Origin: an uncultured Clostridia bacterium
Lineage (GTDB): Bacteria; Bacillota; Clostridia; Christensenellales; Aristaeellaceae
Reading direction: 5' to 3'
NCBI GenBank assembly: GCA_934647165.1
Contig: CAKUFA010000022.1
Span: 1-36,423 of the forward strand
Length of the DNA stretch: 36,423 nucleotides
How positions within the stretch are numbered: position 1 is the first letter of the stretch; the number at the start of each line of letters is the position of its first letter. The translations under genes and the position numbers were made by a program. Of this stretch, positions 22,377 to 31,367 are shown piece after piece. Below the pieces are notes generated by a model. The model did no database searches. It was given only the letters and a program-made list of their open reading frames with translations, and was not told the DNA's origin.

Positions 22377-24224
22377 GTGAATGAAGTCAAGCCCCCGAAA
22401 CGACCACTCATTTTCTACTACCTGATTGTGCTTGCCGTGATGCTGCTGTTCAACATGCTGGTGATGCCCAGTATCATAAATCAGCGCGTGCAGGAGGTCA
22501 CCTATGACGTGTTCATGAAGATGACCGACGCCAAGCAGATTGCGCAGGTTCAGGTGGAGGATAACCAGATCCTCTTTACCAACAAGGACAATACGCAGGT
22601 TTTCAAAACCGGGCGGGTTAACGATCCCGGCCTTACCGAGCGGCTGTACAACTGCGGGGCGCAGTTCGGCTCCGTCATTCAGGAGCAGGCTTCGCCTATT
22701 GTCAGTTTCCTGCTCACATGGGTGTTGCCGATTGTGATCTTCGCGCTTCTTGGCAACTGGATGACCAAGAAGATGATGAATAAAATGGGCGGCGGTTCCG
22801 GCTCCATGATGTTCGGCATGGGCAAGAGCAACGCGAAGGTCTACGTCAAGTCCTCCGACGGCATCAAGTTCTCCGATGTGGCCGGCGAGGATGAGGCGAA
22901 GGAAAACCTGAAGGAAATTGTGGATTATCTCCACAACCCCAACAAGTATAAGGACATCGGCGCGTCCATGCCTAAGGGCGTGTTGCTGGTGGGCCCTCCC
23001 GGCACGGGTAAAACCATGCTGGCCAAGGCTGTGGCAGGTGAAGCCAACGTGCCCTTCTTCTCCATGAGCGGCTCCGAATTTGTGGAAATGTTCGTGGGCA
23101 TGGGCGCCAGCAAGGTGCGCGACCTGTTCAAGCAGGCCAAGGAAAAAGCCCCCTGCATTGTGTTCATTGACGAAATTGACGCTATCGGCAAAAAGCGTGA
23201 AGGCGGCAACATTGGCGGCAATGATGAGCGTGAGCAGACCCTGAACCAGCTGCTGACGGAGATGGACGGCTTTGAGGGCAACAACGGCGTTATCATTCTG
23301 GCGGCTACCAACCGTCCCGAATCGCTTGACCCGGCATTGACCCGCCCCGGCCGTTTTGACCGCCGCGTGCCGGTGGAGCTGCCTGACCTCAAGGGGCGCG
23401 AAGAAATCCTTAAGGTGCACGCCAAGAAGATCAAACTGGCCAGCAATGTGGACTTCAACCGCATTGCCCGCATGGCTTCCGGCGCTTCCGGCGCGGAACT
23501 GGCCAACATTGTCAACGAAGCCGCCCTGCGCGCGGTGCGCGATGGCCGCAGCGAGGCCAATCAGGCGGACTTGGAAGAGTCCATCGAAGTGGTTATTGCC
23601 GGCTATCAAAAGAAGAATGCTATCCTCACGGATAAGGAAAAGCTGATCGTAAGCTATCACGAGATTGGCCATGCGCTGGTGGCGGCGCTGCAAACCGACT
23701 CCGCCCCCGTGCAGAAGATCACCATCATTCCCCGCACCTCCGGCGCACTGGGCTATACCATGCAGGTGGATGAGGGCAACCACTACCTGATGACCAAGGA
23801 AGAAATCGTCAACAAGATTGCCACGCTCACCGGCGGCCGTGCGGCGGAGGAATTGATCTTCAATTCCATCACGACCGGTGCGTCCAACGATATTGAGCAG
23901 GCCACAAAGCTTGCCCGCGCCATGGTGACACGCTACGGTATGTCGGACGATTTCGACATGGTGGCGCTGGAAACGGTGACGAACCAGTATCTGGGCGGCG
24001 ATGCGTCCCTCGCGTGCAGCATGGAAACGCAGACGAAGATTGACCAAAAGGTCGTGGAAGTGGTGAAGACGGAGCACAAAAAGGCATTGGAAATGCTGCG
24101 CAGCAATAAGCCGATCCTTGATGCGCTGGCCAAGCACCTCTACGAAAAGGAAACCATCACCGGCGAAGAATTCATGGATATTCTCCATCACCCGGAGAAG
24201 ATTCTGCCGGAACAGCAGGCATAA
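22377..24224 (+). CDS. ftsH: ATP-dependent zinc metalloprotease FtsH
   Basis: FtsH is a membrane-anchored hexameric AAA+ protease that degrades misfolded membrane proteins and regulators. The 615 residues start with a membrane helix (about 11-31) and a periplasmic-side domain, then a second helix (about 110-128). The AAA module has Walker A GPPGTGKT (206-213), Walker B IVFIDEIDAIGKKR and the second region of homology RPGRFDRRVPVELPD. The zinc site is HEIGH (428-432), with Ile where most FtsHs have Ala; the HExxH ligands are intact. The start is GTG at 22377, eight bases after GAGAGGTG. It is a single-gene unit ending in two terminators. Confidence 0.97.
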   Translation: MNEVKPPKRPLIFYYLIVLAVMLLFNMLVMPSIINQRVQEVTYDVFMKMTDAKQIAQVQVEDNQILFTNKDNTQVFKTGRVNDPGLTERLYNCGAQFGSVIQEQASPIVSFLLTWVLPIVIFALLGNWMTKKMMNKMGGGSGSMMFGMGKSNAKVYVKSSDGIKFSDVAGEDEAKENLKEIVDYLHNPNKYKDIGASMPKGVLLVGPPGTGKTMLAKAVAGEANVPFFSMSGSEFVEMFVGMGASKVRDLFKQAKEKAPCIVFIDEIDAIGKKREGGNIGGNDEREQTLNQLLTEMDGFEGNNGVIILAATNRPESLDPALTRPGRFDRRVPVELPDLKGREEILKVHAKKIKLASNVDFNRIARMASGASGAELANIVNEAALRAVRDGRSEANQADLEESIEVVIAGYQKKNAILTDKEKLIVSYHEIGHALVAALQTDSAPVQKITIIPRTSGALGYTMQVDEGNHYLMTKEEIVNKIATLTGGRAAEELIFNSITTGASNDIEQATKLARAMVTRYGMSDDFDMVALETVTNQYLGGDASLACSMETQTKIDQKVVEVVKTEHKKALEMLRSNKPILDALAKHLYEKETITGEEFMDILHHPEKILPEQQA

Positions 24225-24239
24225 ACCCATCAACGACAG

Positions 24240-24280
24240 GAGGGAAGGCGCCGCACACAGGCGGACGCCTTCCCTCTTTT
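24240..24280 (+). terminator. Terminator of ftsH
   Basis: 11-bp perfect stem (24240-24250 with 24266-24276), then TTTT. Confidence 0.88.
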
Positions 24281-24320
24281 AATCAGAGCCGCAGCACGCG
24301 GCTGTTTCCATGCAGGTATA

Positions 24321-24362
24321 AAACCGGGCAGGCAGCACCTTTGGATACTGCCTGCCCGGTTT
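24321..24362. terminator. Second, bidirectional terminator between ftsH and hpf
   Basis: A perfect 15-bp stem (24321-24335 with 24348-24362), 12-base loop. T-rich on the plus strand (TTTGTCTTTT) and TTTT on the minus strand, so it can stop both convergent transcripts. Confidence 0.85.
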
Positions 24363-24487
24363 GTCTTTTATGGATAGATTTCAGGAACACATAGAAGAAA
24401 AACGGAAGATGCCGCGCCGCTTAACCCACAGCAACAGTAAAACTCGTGCATGGCGTGGGTTCCATGAGGCGGACGCCGGTTTCGTAC

Positions 24488-25030
24488 TTAATTTTCAGGC
24501 TCCAACAGGCCAAGATTGCCATCCTTGCGGAGATAAAGCACGTTGGTGCGCTCACTGTCAACATTGACGAAGACGAAGAAGCTGTGTCCCAGCATTTCCA
24601 TCTCCACCGCCGCATCTTCCACGGACATGGGGCGCACGGGGAAGGTCTTCGTGCGCACAACCTTGCGCTCGCCTTCTTCTACCGGCTCATCCTCAAGGTA
24701 TTCCGTCTCAGCCATCTGGAAAGCGTCCTCACGGATGCGTTTGCCCAGCTTTGTGCGATGGCGGTGAATTTGCCGCTCCATCTTTGCCAGCGCCTGGTCA
24801 ATGGCGAGGAACAGGTTGTCCTCCGCGCTGGCTTCGGCACGCAAAATCACACCGTTGCCCATCGGCACGGTGATTTCCACCACGCGCAGGCCGTTCTTTT
24901 CCTTGCGCATGCGCACCTGCATCTCTGTTTCCGGCAGCAGGTATCGACCCATCTTCGCGGCTTTCTTTTCAATGCGCGCTGTTACGCTCGGGGAAACGGT
25001 CATGTTCCGGGCTGTAATGGTCATCTTCAT
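24488..25030 (-). CDS. hpf: Long-form ribosome hibernation promoting factor
   Basis: HPF binds idle ribosomes and, in its long form, dimerises 70S into 100S particles during stationary phase. The 180-residue protein has the N-terminal RaiA/HPF domain (1-100; MTITARNMTVSPSVTARIEKKAAKMGRYL, VEITVPMGNGVILRAEASAEDNLFLAIDQALAKMERQI) and the C-terminal dimerisation domain (about 125-180; VVRTKTFPVRPMSVEDAAVEMEMLGHSFFVFVN, then LYLRKDGNLGLLEPE). The ATG at 25030 is nine bases after AGGAG; ATGs at 25036 and 25024 are weaker choices. A sigma-H-like promoter may lie upstream (25156-25182). Confidence 0.95.
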   Translation of the reverse strand: MKMTITARNMTVSPSVTARIEKKAAKMGRYLLPETEMQVRMRKEKNGLRVVEITVPMGNGVILRAEASAEDNLFLAIDQALAKMERQIHRHRTKLGKRIREDAFQMAETEYLEDEPVEEGERKVVRTKTFPVRPMSVEDAAVEMEMLGHSFFVFVNVDSERTNVLYLRKDGNLGLLEPEN

Positions 25031-25155
25031 AAACATAAGCTCCTTTGAATGAAATTTGTCTTCCTCAGGCGGCGTGCCGCCCTCCGACTTGCTCCGTATC
25101 CTCTAACCGTTGGGCCACCGGCCTCACTTCCTCTCTGTGGTTTTGTATTGGTATA

Positions 25156-25182
25156 CTTCGACGAACGAATGAAATTTCCTTC
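25156..25182 (-). promoter_or_regulatory. Candidate sigma-H-type promoter of hpf
   Basis: On the minus strand GAAGGAAAT (25174-25182), 11 bases, GTCGAAG (25156-25162). It fits the sigma-H pattern RNAGGAWWW-N11-12-RNNGAAT except for the last base. No good sigma-A promoter competes nearby. Confidence 0.35.
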
Positions 25183-25221
25183 ATGCATTTGCACAAAATA
25201 CGAAATTTGGGATATGGATTG

Positions 25222-26799
25222 TTACTCTTTTTTGCAGCGAGGCAGCAGGGAGAAAATGCCCAGTACGCAGCCAAGACTGAACAGCACCCAGGCCACTGCC
25301 GGCAGCGCATCCTGGCGGCCGAGGGAGGTGACTGCGCCGGCAAGGATGCATGCTGCGGCAAGCAGTGCGCAGAGCACGCGCCGCATCAGCTGCTCGGTGA
25401 TGCCAACGCTTTCTTTTGCGTGCAGGTCAACACTCAGCCGTGCCTGGCCACGGTTCATGGTGCGCAGTGCATCGCTGAGCTGACCGGGGAGCCGGGCGGT
25501 TTTGCGGAAGGAGTCCCGCGCGTCGCTCAAAAAGTGCAGCGCCTCTTCCTTCAAATGCAGGTCGGCCATCATGGCGGAGGCCATATGCCGCGTCACAACA
25601 GCCATCACGCTGGTGTTGGGGCTGTATTCGGCCAGCACGCCCTCAATGGTCACTGCGCCGCGGGCCAGCATTGTCATGCTGGAAGGCACGGCGATGTGGT
25701 GCTTTTGGGATAGATCCATCAATTCTTTGAGCATGCTGCCCAGGTCAATGGAGGAAAGCGCCTGACTTTCATAGCGGGTGAGGAAATCGTCAATGTCAGC
25801 GGTGAGCTCCATGCCGTCCACGCGCCCCTGTATGCGGCCAAGTGCCATCACAACCCGCCGCAGCTCCTCCGCGTCGTGGGCGGAAACGGCCTGCACGGCT
25901 TTTTGCAGCAGCTCCCGGTCGCGCTGGGTAAGGCGACCCATCATGCCCATGTCGATCCACACGATTTTGCCTTCGCGGATGCGGATGTTGCCCGGGTGCG
26001 GATCGCCGTGGAAGAAGCCATCGTCCACAATCTGCTTGACATAGTTTTCCGCAAGCTTCGCGCCGATGTCGTCCAGGTCATAGCCTGCATCCAGCAGTGC
26101 CTGCCTGTCGCGCAGGTCGAGCCCGGCAACATATTCCATGCACAGCAGCGTTTCGGAGCAGAAGTCGTCCATCACCTGCGGGCAGCCGATGCAGGCAATA
26201 CCCTGGTTGAGCTGGGCAAAATGGCGGAGGTTCTCGGCCTCACGGCGGAAATCCGTTTCCTCCTGCATCACGCTTTCCATTTCGTCCAGCACGGAGGCAA
26301 GGTCAACGGTGCGATCTAGCCCGGTAAGGCGTGTGACGCCAACGCCCTTGCGCAACAGGGCAAGATCCCGCTCCATGGTTTGGCGAATGCCGGGCCGCTG
26401 CACCTTCACAACAACCTCGCGGCCATCCTTGAGTGTGGCGCGGTGCGCCTGGGCAATGGAGGCTGAACCGATGGGGGATTCATCAAAAGTTCGGAAGTTT
26501 TCTTCAATGGAATGGCCGGTAGCGGCATGGATAACGCAGCGCACTTCTTCCATGGGCATGGGGCGCACCTGCGCGCGCAGCTGCTCCAGTGCCTGGCAAT
26601 AGGCAAGGGGCAGCACATCCGTGCGCATGGAGAGAATCTGGCCGAGCTTCACAAACGTGGGGCCGAGATCCTCCAGAAGAGAGCGCAGCTTCTCCGGCGT
26701 AATGCCCCGTGCAATATGATGCCGAGCCAGGATGTCCATGATTTCCCTGGCTCGGCTGTTGTCAGGCGTCTGTGCCGGCATGGTCGTCTTGCGTGTCAT
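25222..26799 (-). CDS. UbiB/ABC1-family atypical kinase
   Basis: The 525-residue protein belongs to the UbiB/COQ8/ABC1 family of protein-kinase-like ATPases tied in other bacteria to isoprenoid-quinone or lipid homeostasis. It shows the family KxGQ motif (FVKLGQILSMRTDVLP), the Ala-rich loop PIGSASIAQAHRA, the VVVKVQRPG lysine, the catalytic HGDPHPGNIRI and the metal loop WIDMGMMGRL. The last 60 residues hold two membrane helices. I prefer the ATG at 26799; the frame extends to 26835, but only 26799 has AGGAG at a usable distance. It overlaps the phasin-like gene by 38 bases, so the two are probably co-translated. The substrate in Clostridia is unknown. Confidence 0.9.
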   Translation of the reverse strand: MTRKTTMPAQTPDNSRAREIMDILARHHIARGITPEKLRSLLEDLGPTFVKLGQILSMRTDVLPLAYCQALEQLRAQVRPMPMEEVRCVIHAATGHSIEENFRTFDESPIGSASIAQAHRATLKDGREVVVKVQRPGIRQTMERDLALLRKGVGVTRLTGLDRTVDLASVLDEMESVMQEETDFRREAENLRHFAQLNQGIACIGCPQVMDDFCSETLLCMEYVAGLDLRDRQALLDAGYDLDDIGAKLAENYVKQIVDDGFFHGDPHPGNIRIREGKIVWIDMGMMGRLTQRDRELLQKAVQAVSAHDAEELRRVVMALGRIQGRVDGMELTADIDDFLTRYESQALSSIDLGSMLKELMDLSQKHHIAVPSSMTMLARGAVTIEGVLAEYSPNTSVMAVVTRHMASAMMADLHLKEEALHFLSDARDSFRKTARLPGQLSDALRTMNRGQARLSVDLHAKESVGITEQLMRRVLCALLAAACILAGAVTSLGRQDALPAVAWVLFSLGCVLGIFSLLPRCKKE

Positions 26800-27085
26800 G
26801 GTCGTCGCCACGCTCCTCTTCTTCAATGAGATCAAGCTGACGACGAAGCTCTGCGCGCTGCTCTGCAGTGAGGCTGCTCACGTCAATGGCGTCCTGCTTG
26901 GCGACGGGGCAGGCTTCCTTCCACTTGCGCTTAAGCTCCTCGGTTGTATCCTGGTTTTCCTTCACCGTGGCGCGTCCTTTTTCCACCAGCGCCTTGGCAA
27001 TTTCACCGGACTTTTCGGCCACGGTTGCTACCGCGCCAACACCGCCCAGCAGAACATCTTTTACCAGTTTTTCTAAATCAGTCAT
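26762..27085 (-). CDS. Phasin-like coiled-coil protein
   Basis: The 107-residue protein has an N-terminal helix with a Gly/Ala-rich hydrophobic patch (MTDLEKLVKDVLLGGVGAV, about 1-25) and a charged helical remainder (about 25-95) ending in an acidic tail. This resembles the phasin / PhaF-like small proteins often encoded directly before UbiB-family kinases in Clostridia. It could coat lipid or membrane surfaces; no biochemical role is clear. It overlaps the kinase gene by 38 bases. AAAGGAGA precedes the ATG. Confidence 0.65.
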   Translation of the reverse strand: MTDLEKLVKDVLLGGVGAVATVAEKSGEIAKALVEKGRATVKENQDTTEELKRKWKEACPVAKQDAIDVSSLTAEQRAELRRQLDLIEEEERGDDHDTQDDHAGTDA

Positions 27086-27132
27086 GATGAATATCTCCTT
27101 TCGTCTGTGCGCTCCTTTGGGGATACAATCTT

Positions 27133-27161
27133 AGTATACCCCTATTTTCCCCATCTTGAAC
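27133..27161 (-). promoter_or_regulatory. Weak candidate promoter of the phasin-like/UbiB operon
   Basis: On the minus strand TATACT (27133-27138), with no good sigma-A -35; TTCA-like bases sit 17-18 bases upstream. Confidence 0.35.
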
Positions 27162-27296
27162 AGGACAAAGCGCCGAAAACGTCACAATTTCGGTTGAAAA
27201 ATACAATTCCGCGTTTGTGCTGTTTCTTTGTCTTTATTGTAGTAAAAATCAACCAGAAAGTCAATATGTGAACCGCTGCGTTCGACGCAAAAACAC

Positions 27297-27337
27297 AAAA
27301 GGCATCCGTTTCATCTATTACTGAAACGAATGCCTTT
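27297..27337 (-). terminator. Terminator of the eight-gene amino-sugar operon
   Basis: Arms 27298-27313 and 27322-27337 pair with one inner mismatch; the minus strand continues GCCTTTTGTGTTTTT. It lies about 15 bases after the lactonase stop. Confidence 0.8.
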
Positions 27338-27351
27338 GCGAATGCTTCAGG

Positions 27352-28290
27352 TTAGCTGAGCAGCAGCACGCAGGATGCGCCCGCAAGCGGCAGGCGGAAG
27401 GTTTCGCTGACGGGGGACGCGTTTGTGTTGTAGCCCCGAACTTCCCCTTCCTTGTTGCATGCTACCAGCAGCAAGCCACTGCCTGGCACATAGGTCACAT
27501 AGCGCGGCCAGTCGCCGGTCGCCCATTCGGCGATGCGGTTGAGCTGTGTGCCCTGCTGCAAACAGGCGGACAACGTGTTTGGCCCACGGTTGCAGACATA
27601 CAGGGTGTTACCTGCACCATAGCAAGCGCCGCCCGGATAGTTTCGGGGCTCGTCGGCGCCGGTGGGGTTTACTTCACCCAGGGCACGGCCTGCGTTGTCC
27701 AGGATGCGCACCATGCCGTCCAGCTCACACACACAGGTGAGATGGCGGTCGGGGGAAACCAGCACCTGCCGAGGACCGGAGCCCTCCGGCTGGGCAAGAA
27801 TCTCCGGTGCGCCGGAAGGCAGGCCGTCATGCAACGCAAAGCGATAGATACAATCATTGCCCAAATCCATCAGGTAGAGTTTGCCGTCCACCGTAAGGCT
27901 CCAATGCGCATGGGCATGCTCAGGCTGATACTGCCACAGCACCTGTGTCAGCTGTTCATCCACGGCAAGGTAGTGGCCGGTTTCAAAGCAGCAGGCGTAA
28001 AGCACGCTGCCAAGCGCATACAGATGGCACAGGCCGGAGCCGGGCACAGGCAGGGAGCGTATCTCGCGCAGGCAATCGCCTTCCAGTGTGTAAGCGGTGA
28101 TGTCCGCCCCGTCGCTGCGCTCGGATGCCACATAGATCAGGCCGTTTTCACCCTTGCAGCAAAAGGAGGGGGCGCGTCCATGGCGCATGCCGTTCAGCTT
28201 GCGTGCATGGCTGCCTTGCAGGGCGTAGAGCGCCATGTCTTCCTGCCCGGGTGCACCATAGCCGGAAATCAGCAGCAGGTGTTCATCCAT
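27352..28290 (-). CDS. Beta-propeller lactonase (6-phosphogluconolactonase Pgl/YbhE family)
   Basis: The 312-residue protein has the repeating blade pattern of the seven-bladed lactonase family, which hydrolyses sugar lactones to aldonic acids. Family signs are LLISGYGAPGQEDMALYAL, PSFCCKGENGLIYVASE, HAHWSLTVDGKLYLMDLGND and GPRQVLVSPDRHLTCVCE, and the PNTLSACL / GDWPRYVTYVPGSG blades. Length is slightly below the usual 330-350. As last gene of the operon, 15 bases after the SDR gene, it would fit the hydrolysis of the lactone formed by C1 oxidation of a sugar. The substrate is inferred; it could equally be a phosphorylated lactone. Confidence 0.82.
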   Translation of the reverse strand: MDEHLLLISGYGAPGQEDMALYALQGSHARKLNGMRHGRAPSFCCKGENGLIYVASERSDGADITAYTLEGDCLREIRSLPVPGSGLCHLYALGSVLYACCFETGHYLAVDEQLTQVLWQYQPEHAHAHWSLTVDGKLYLMDLGNDCIYRFALHDGLPSGAPEILAQPEGSGPRQVLVSPDRHLTCVCELDGMVRILDNAGRALGEVNPTGADEPRNYPGGACYGAGNTLYVCNRGPNTLSACLQQGTQLNRIAEWATGDWPRYVTYVPGSGLLLVACNKEGEVRGYNTNASPVSETFRLPLAGASCVLLLS

Positions 28291-28305
28291 GGCGAAGCCT
28301 CCTTC

Positions 28306-29148
28306 TCAGTCAGGATCATGGTGTGCCAGCACGCTCACGCCGCCGTCCACCAGCAGATACTGGCCGGTGACATAGGATGCCATGTCGGACGCCAGATACA
28401 GCGCGGCATTGGCGATGTCGGGCATTTTGCCGGGGTCAAGGGGCTGACATTTTTCGATGTTGGCCCACACCCGCTTGTATTCCTCATCACTCAGCTTGTC
28501 AAAATCATCGTAGAACACATCGCTCACGATCACGCCGGGGCAGATGGTGTTCACACGGATGCCGTAGGGGGCAAAATCCAGCGCAAGGGCGCGGGTAGCG
28601 GCGTTCATGGCGCCTTTTGTGCCCGCGTAGAGCATGTTGGTAGGCTGCGTCATCACGGAGTGGATGGAGGAGATATTCACGATGGAGCCGCCGTGCTTCT
28701 CCTTCATGCTGGGGATGAACGCGCGCATGAAGCGCAGTCCGCTGTAGTAATTGGTTTCCATCAGGCGGAACAGGTCTTCATCCTTGAATTCATTGCCGGG
28801 GCAATGGCAGTTGACGCCAACGGTGTTGACCAGGATGTCAATGTGTCCCGCATCGGCGAGCACTTCCTTGGCCACGCGTTCGGAGTCCTCAGCCTTGGCC
28901 AGATCGGCCACATAGCCCTTGCAGGCAGGGCGGATGGACTGGAGGAAGGCTTCTGTCTCGTGCACATTGTGGGCGTTGCGGCCTGCAAAGTAGATGTCCG
29001 CGCCCTGGCGTGCAAAAACGATGGCAATGCTCTTGCCAATGCCGCGGGCAGCGGTGGAAATGAAAACCTTTTTGCCCTTGAGCATTTGATTGTAATCCTT
29101 GATGGGGCTTTCGTACAGCTCTACTCCGCGCATTTTGGGATCGCTCAT
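28306..29148 (-). CDS. SDR-family NAD(P)-dependent oxidoreductase
   Basis: The 280-residue protein is a classical short-chain dehydrogenase. The nucleotide-binding loop reads STAARGIG (31-38), with Thr where the first Gly of TGxxxGIG is usual. Further signs are VNTVG (107-111, for NNAG), the catalytic Ser about 161, and YAGTK (Tyr174, Lys178), then PYGIRVNTICPG. The C-terminus ends LLVDGGVSVL. It starts at 29148, sharing one base with the stop of the RraA-like gene. In this operon it may oxidise C1 of a free hexosamine, or reduce a keto intermediate; sequence alone does not decide. Confidence 0.92.
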   Translation of the reverse strand: MSDPKMRGVELYESPIKDYNQMLKGKKVFISTAARGIGKSIAIVFARQGADIYFAGRNAHNVHETEAFLQSIRPACKGYVADLAKAEDSERVAKEVLADAGHIDILVNTVGVNCHCPGNEFKDEDLFRLMETNYYSGLRFMRAFIPSMKEKHGGSIVNISSIHSVMTQPTNMLYAGTKGAMNAATRALALDFAPYGIRVNTICPGVIVSDVFYDDFDKLSDEEYKRVWANIEKCQPLDPGKMPDIANAALYLASDMASYVTGQYLLVDGGVSVLAHHDPD

Positions 29149-30101
29149 CAGATCAGCACCTGTCCTTTCTTCTGGCCGGGGGTGGTGTAAATCTCAATGT
29201 CGAAGCGGCGATAGAGGTCGTCGATGCAATCCTGATCGCCTTTTGCTGCGCCGATTTCCACATCCCAGTTCATGCCGCGATACTTTGCGGCTTCCGGGGT
29301 GGTGTCGATAAAGTGGAACAGGTCGTTGAGCATATTCTCCGGCCAGATCACCGCATCCACGTCGGCACTGGTGTATTCGCCTGTGCGTACCTTGGGGAAG
29401 GCGTACATATCCTTTGCCTGCGCCTTGTAGGCGTTTTCAATCACATAGTCCACCATGTGGCTGGGCACGAACATCACGCCGTTGCGGGTGGCAATCACAA
29501 TGTCGCCCGGCAGGCAGATGGCTGCGCCGATGCGGCACGGACCGTTGAAGCTGGTCAGCTGGCAGTCCCGGATAGGCGTGGGATCCACGCCGCGGAAGCA
29601 CACCTGCACGTCAATGCTCTTCATCTGCTCCAGGTCGCGCACGCCGCCCCACACCACCGCGCCGCCGTTCTTGGTGCGGCCGTGGATGGCCGTGGTTAGG
29701 TTGCCGCCGGCAAAGGTGCCACGGAAAATCTTGTCATACAGGTCACAGACCACCACGTCATTTTCTTCCAGGCTGTCAATGACCCACTGGTTGCAATCGC
29801 CCTTCCAGCCGTTTTCGCGGGCCGTGTCAAAGGCCAGGCGGCGCAGGTCGGGGCGCTGGGGCATAAAGCAGCAGGTCACAGCGCGGCCGTAGAGCTTCTT
29901 GTCTTCATGCAGCACGCGCAGGCCGCCTTCAAACTGGAAGCGGTAGCCGCAGGAATACAGCGGCTGCCAGATTTCTTCCTGCGTGAGGGTCTTGAGGATT
30001 TCTAGCTTTTCGTCGCTCACCTTCGGGCGGCCGTTAGGATAGCGCTCACCTTTCCATTCACGGGTGAGAGAAATAATCTGTTCGCGATCGTTGAGCAGCA
30101 T
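29148..30101 (-). CDS. RraA-family protein, probable 2-keto acid aldolase
   Basis: The 317-residue protein has the RraA / HMG-aldolase fold. The metal and substrate site is seen in the GGVRDLEQMK loop (with its RD pair) and the later PGDIVIATRNGVMFVPSHM. Most RraA proteins have 160-240 residues; this one has extra N-terminal (about 1-60) and C-terminal (about 260-317) sequence. Family enzymes cleave C4-type oxo acids such as 4-hydroxy-4-methyl-2-oxoglutarate to pyruvate and another product; the regulator RraA is a non-catalytic offshoot. Here, next to a PLP ammonia-lyase-like gene, a role as aldolase on a 2-keto-3-deoxy sugar acid is plausible. It lies three bases after the amidohydrolase. 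Confidence 0.8.
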   Translation of the reverse strand: MLLNDREQIISLTREWKGERYPNGRPKVSDEKLEILKTLTQEEIWQPLYSCGYRFQFEGGLRVLHEDKKLYGRAVTCCFMPQRPDLRRLAFDTARENGWKGDCNQWVIDSLEENDVVVCDLYDKIFRGTFAGGNLTTAIHGRTKNGGAVVWGGVRDLEQMKSIDVQVCFRGVDPTPIRDCQLTSFNGPCRIGAAICLPGDIVIATRNGVMFVPSHMVDYVIENAYKAQAKDMYAFPKVRTGEYTSADVDAVIWPENMLNDLFHFIDTTPEAAKYRGMNWDVEIGAAKGDQDCIDDLYRRFDIEIYTTPGQKKGQVLI

Positions 30102-30104
30102 GGC

Positions 30105-31367
30105 TTATTCCTTCTCCTTCTTTTTCCAAAGCGTCCAGCGGTTTACGCCGTTCAGAAGTCCCGGCGCATGCCAGTAATCTTCCGGGGCTTCGCGCCAGTT
30201 GGGCATTGTTTTGGCTTCGGGGTCAAACAGCACCTCGCCAGCGCGCATGGTGGCTACACATTCCAGGCGGCTCGTGCCGTCCAACCGTGCGCCGCCGCAG
30301 TCCATAAAGCCGAAGCGGCCTTCGCGGTTGCGCAGCACGGCAATGTCCGCGCAGGCGCCCACATCCAGCGTGCCCAGCTCTTCATGGTGGATGGTCAGGG
30401 CGGGGGCACGGGTCACGCGATACAGCACGTCGGCCAGCGGCATGCCCATGGCCAGGAACTTGCTGGCAACATACAGGATGTCAATCACCGGGCCGGTGAC
30501 GTTCTGGTGGTGCAGGTCGGTGGAAATGGTGTCCGGCCAGAAGCCCTGCTCAAAGCACCGAACTGCCTGCCGGAACCAGAAGCTGCCGGAGCCGTGGCCA
30601 ACGTCGAAGTGCACGCCGCGCGCACGGTTTTCCAGCATGTAGGGCAGCATTTTGCCGTTTTCGTCCATTAGGGGGAACTGCTGGGCAAACACGTGGGTGT
30701 GCACATCGCCTGGCCGCAGGTGGGACAGGAACATTGGATACGTCCGCTCCGGATATACGGGGATGGCGTCCACCATCACGATCTTGCCGCACATCTCAGC
30801 CGCCTCAATGGCGCCGTCAATGGAAGCAAATGTGGGGTGATCCTTGTCTTCGGTGCGCGCCCAGTAGTGAGCGCTCTTGATGCCGACCACCACATCGCTG
30901 TATTCCTGAGCCACAGCCGCCACAATGCGGGGATTGATTTCATCCACCGCCTGCTCGGACTGGGTGTAGTGCATGCCGCGCGCCGCCATGTCAATGAAGG
31001 CCAGCACACGCAGCTTGGTGGCGTCAATCACATTGTCCTTGAAATCGCAGAAATTGCGCCAGCCGGTGGTGCCGGCGTCCACAGCGGTGGTTACACCGCA
31101 GCGCACCATGTGTTCTTCCGCGTTGGTGGTGCGCAGGGAATCATCGTGCGGGTAGGGAAACACCGGAAAAATGTGGCAGTGCATGTCGATCAAACCGGGG
31201 GAGACGATGCAGCCTTCCACGTTCATCACGGTTTTTGCATCGCCCTTAAGGTTCAGGCCACGGGCAGCGATTTTTCCGTCCTTTACGGCTATATCTTCCA
31301 ATTCAATTTTGCCGGTGCGGGGGTCGTACACCTTACCGCCTTTGAGCAGATAATCAAATTGTGCCAT
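30105..31367 (-). CDS. Deacetylase-family amidohydrolase (metallohydrolase)
   Basis: The 420-residue enzyme belongs to the amidohydrolase superfamily, in the subgroup annotated as amidohydrolase/deacetylase and often found beside SelA-like PLP genes. Metal ligands can be picked out: HxH at 63 and 65 (LIDMHCH), a lysine at 164 in VVGIKSAHYW (probably carbamylated), His225 (VHTHVF), His258 (FDVGHGSG) and Asp284 (ISTDLHHQ). The start at 31367 has AGGAG about 12 bases upstream and overlaps the preceding RidA gene by 14 bases. Members act on N-acyl groups of amino acids and related compounds; here removal of acetyl from an N-acetylated sugar acid is suggested by the neighbours. Confidence 0.85.
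   Translation of the reverse strand: MAQFDYLLKGGKVYDPRTGKIELEDIAVKDGKIAARGLNLKGDAKTVMNVEGCIVSPGLIDMHCHIFPVFPYPHDDSLRTTNAEEHMVRCGVTTAVDAGTTGWRNFCDFKDNVIDATKLRVLAFIDMAARGMHYTQSEQAVDEINPRIVAAVAQEYSDVVVGIKSAHYWARTEDKDHPTFASIDGAIEAAEMCGKIVMVDAIPVYPERTYPMFLSHLRPGDVHTHVFAQQFPLMDENGKMLPYMLENRARGVHFDVGHGSGSFWFRQAVRCFEQGFWPDTISTDLHHQNVTGPVIDILYVASKFLAMGMPLADVLYRVTRAPALTIHHEELGTLDVGACADIAVLRNREGRFGFMDCGGARLDGTSRLECVATMRAGEVLFDPEAKTMPNWREAPEDYWHAPGLLNGVNRWTLWKKKEKE

Noticed and set aside
25065..25135. tRNA-like D-arm on the minus strand upstream of hpf (GGCCCAACGGTTAGAGGA)
   Set aside because: No matching acceptor stem, anticodon arm or TTCGA T-loop follows; at most a tRNA relic or chance similarity.
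27136..27161. Sigma-B-like pattern GTTCAA-N14-GGGTAT before the phasin-like gene
   Set aside because: The match to the upstream box is partial and most Clostridia lack a sigma-B; too weak to claim.
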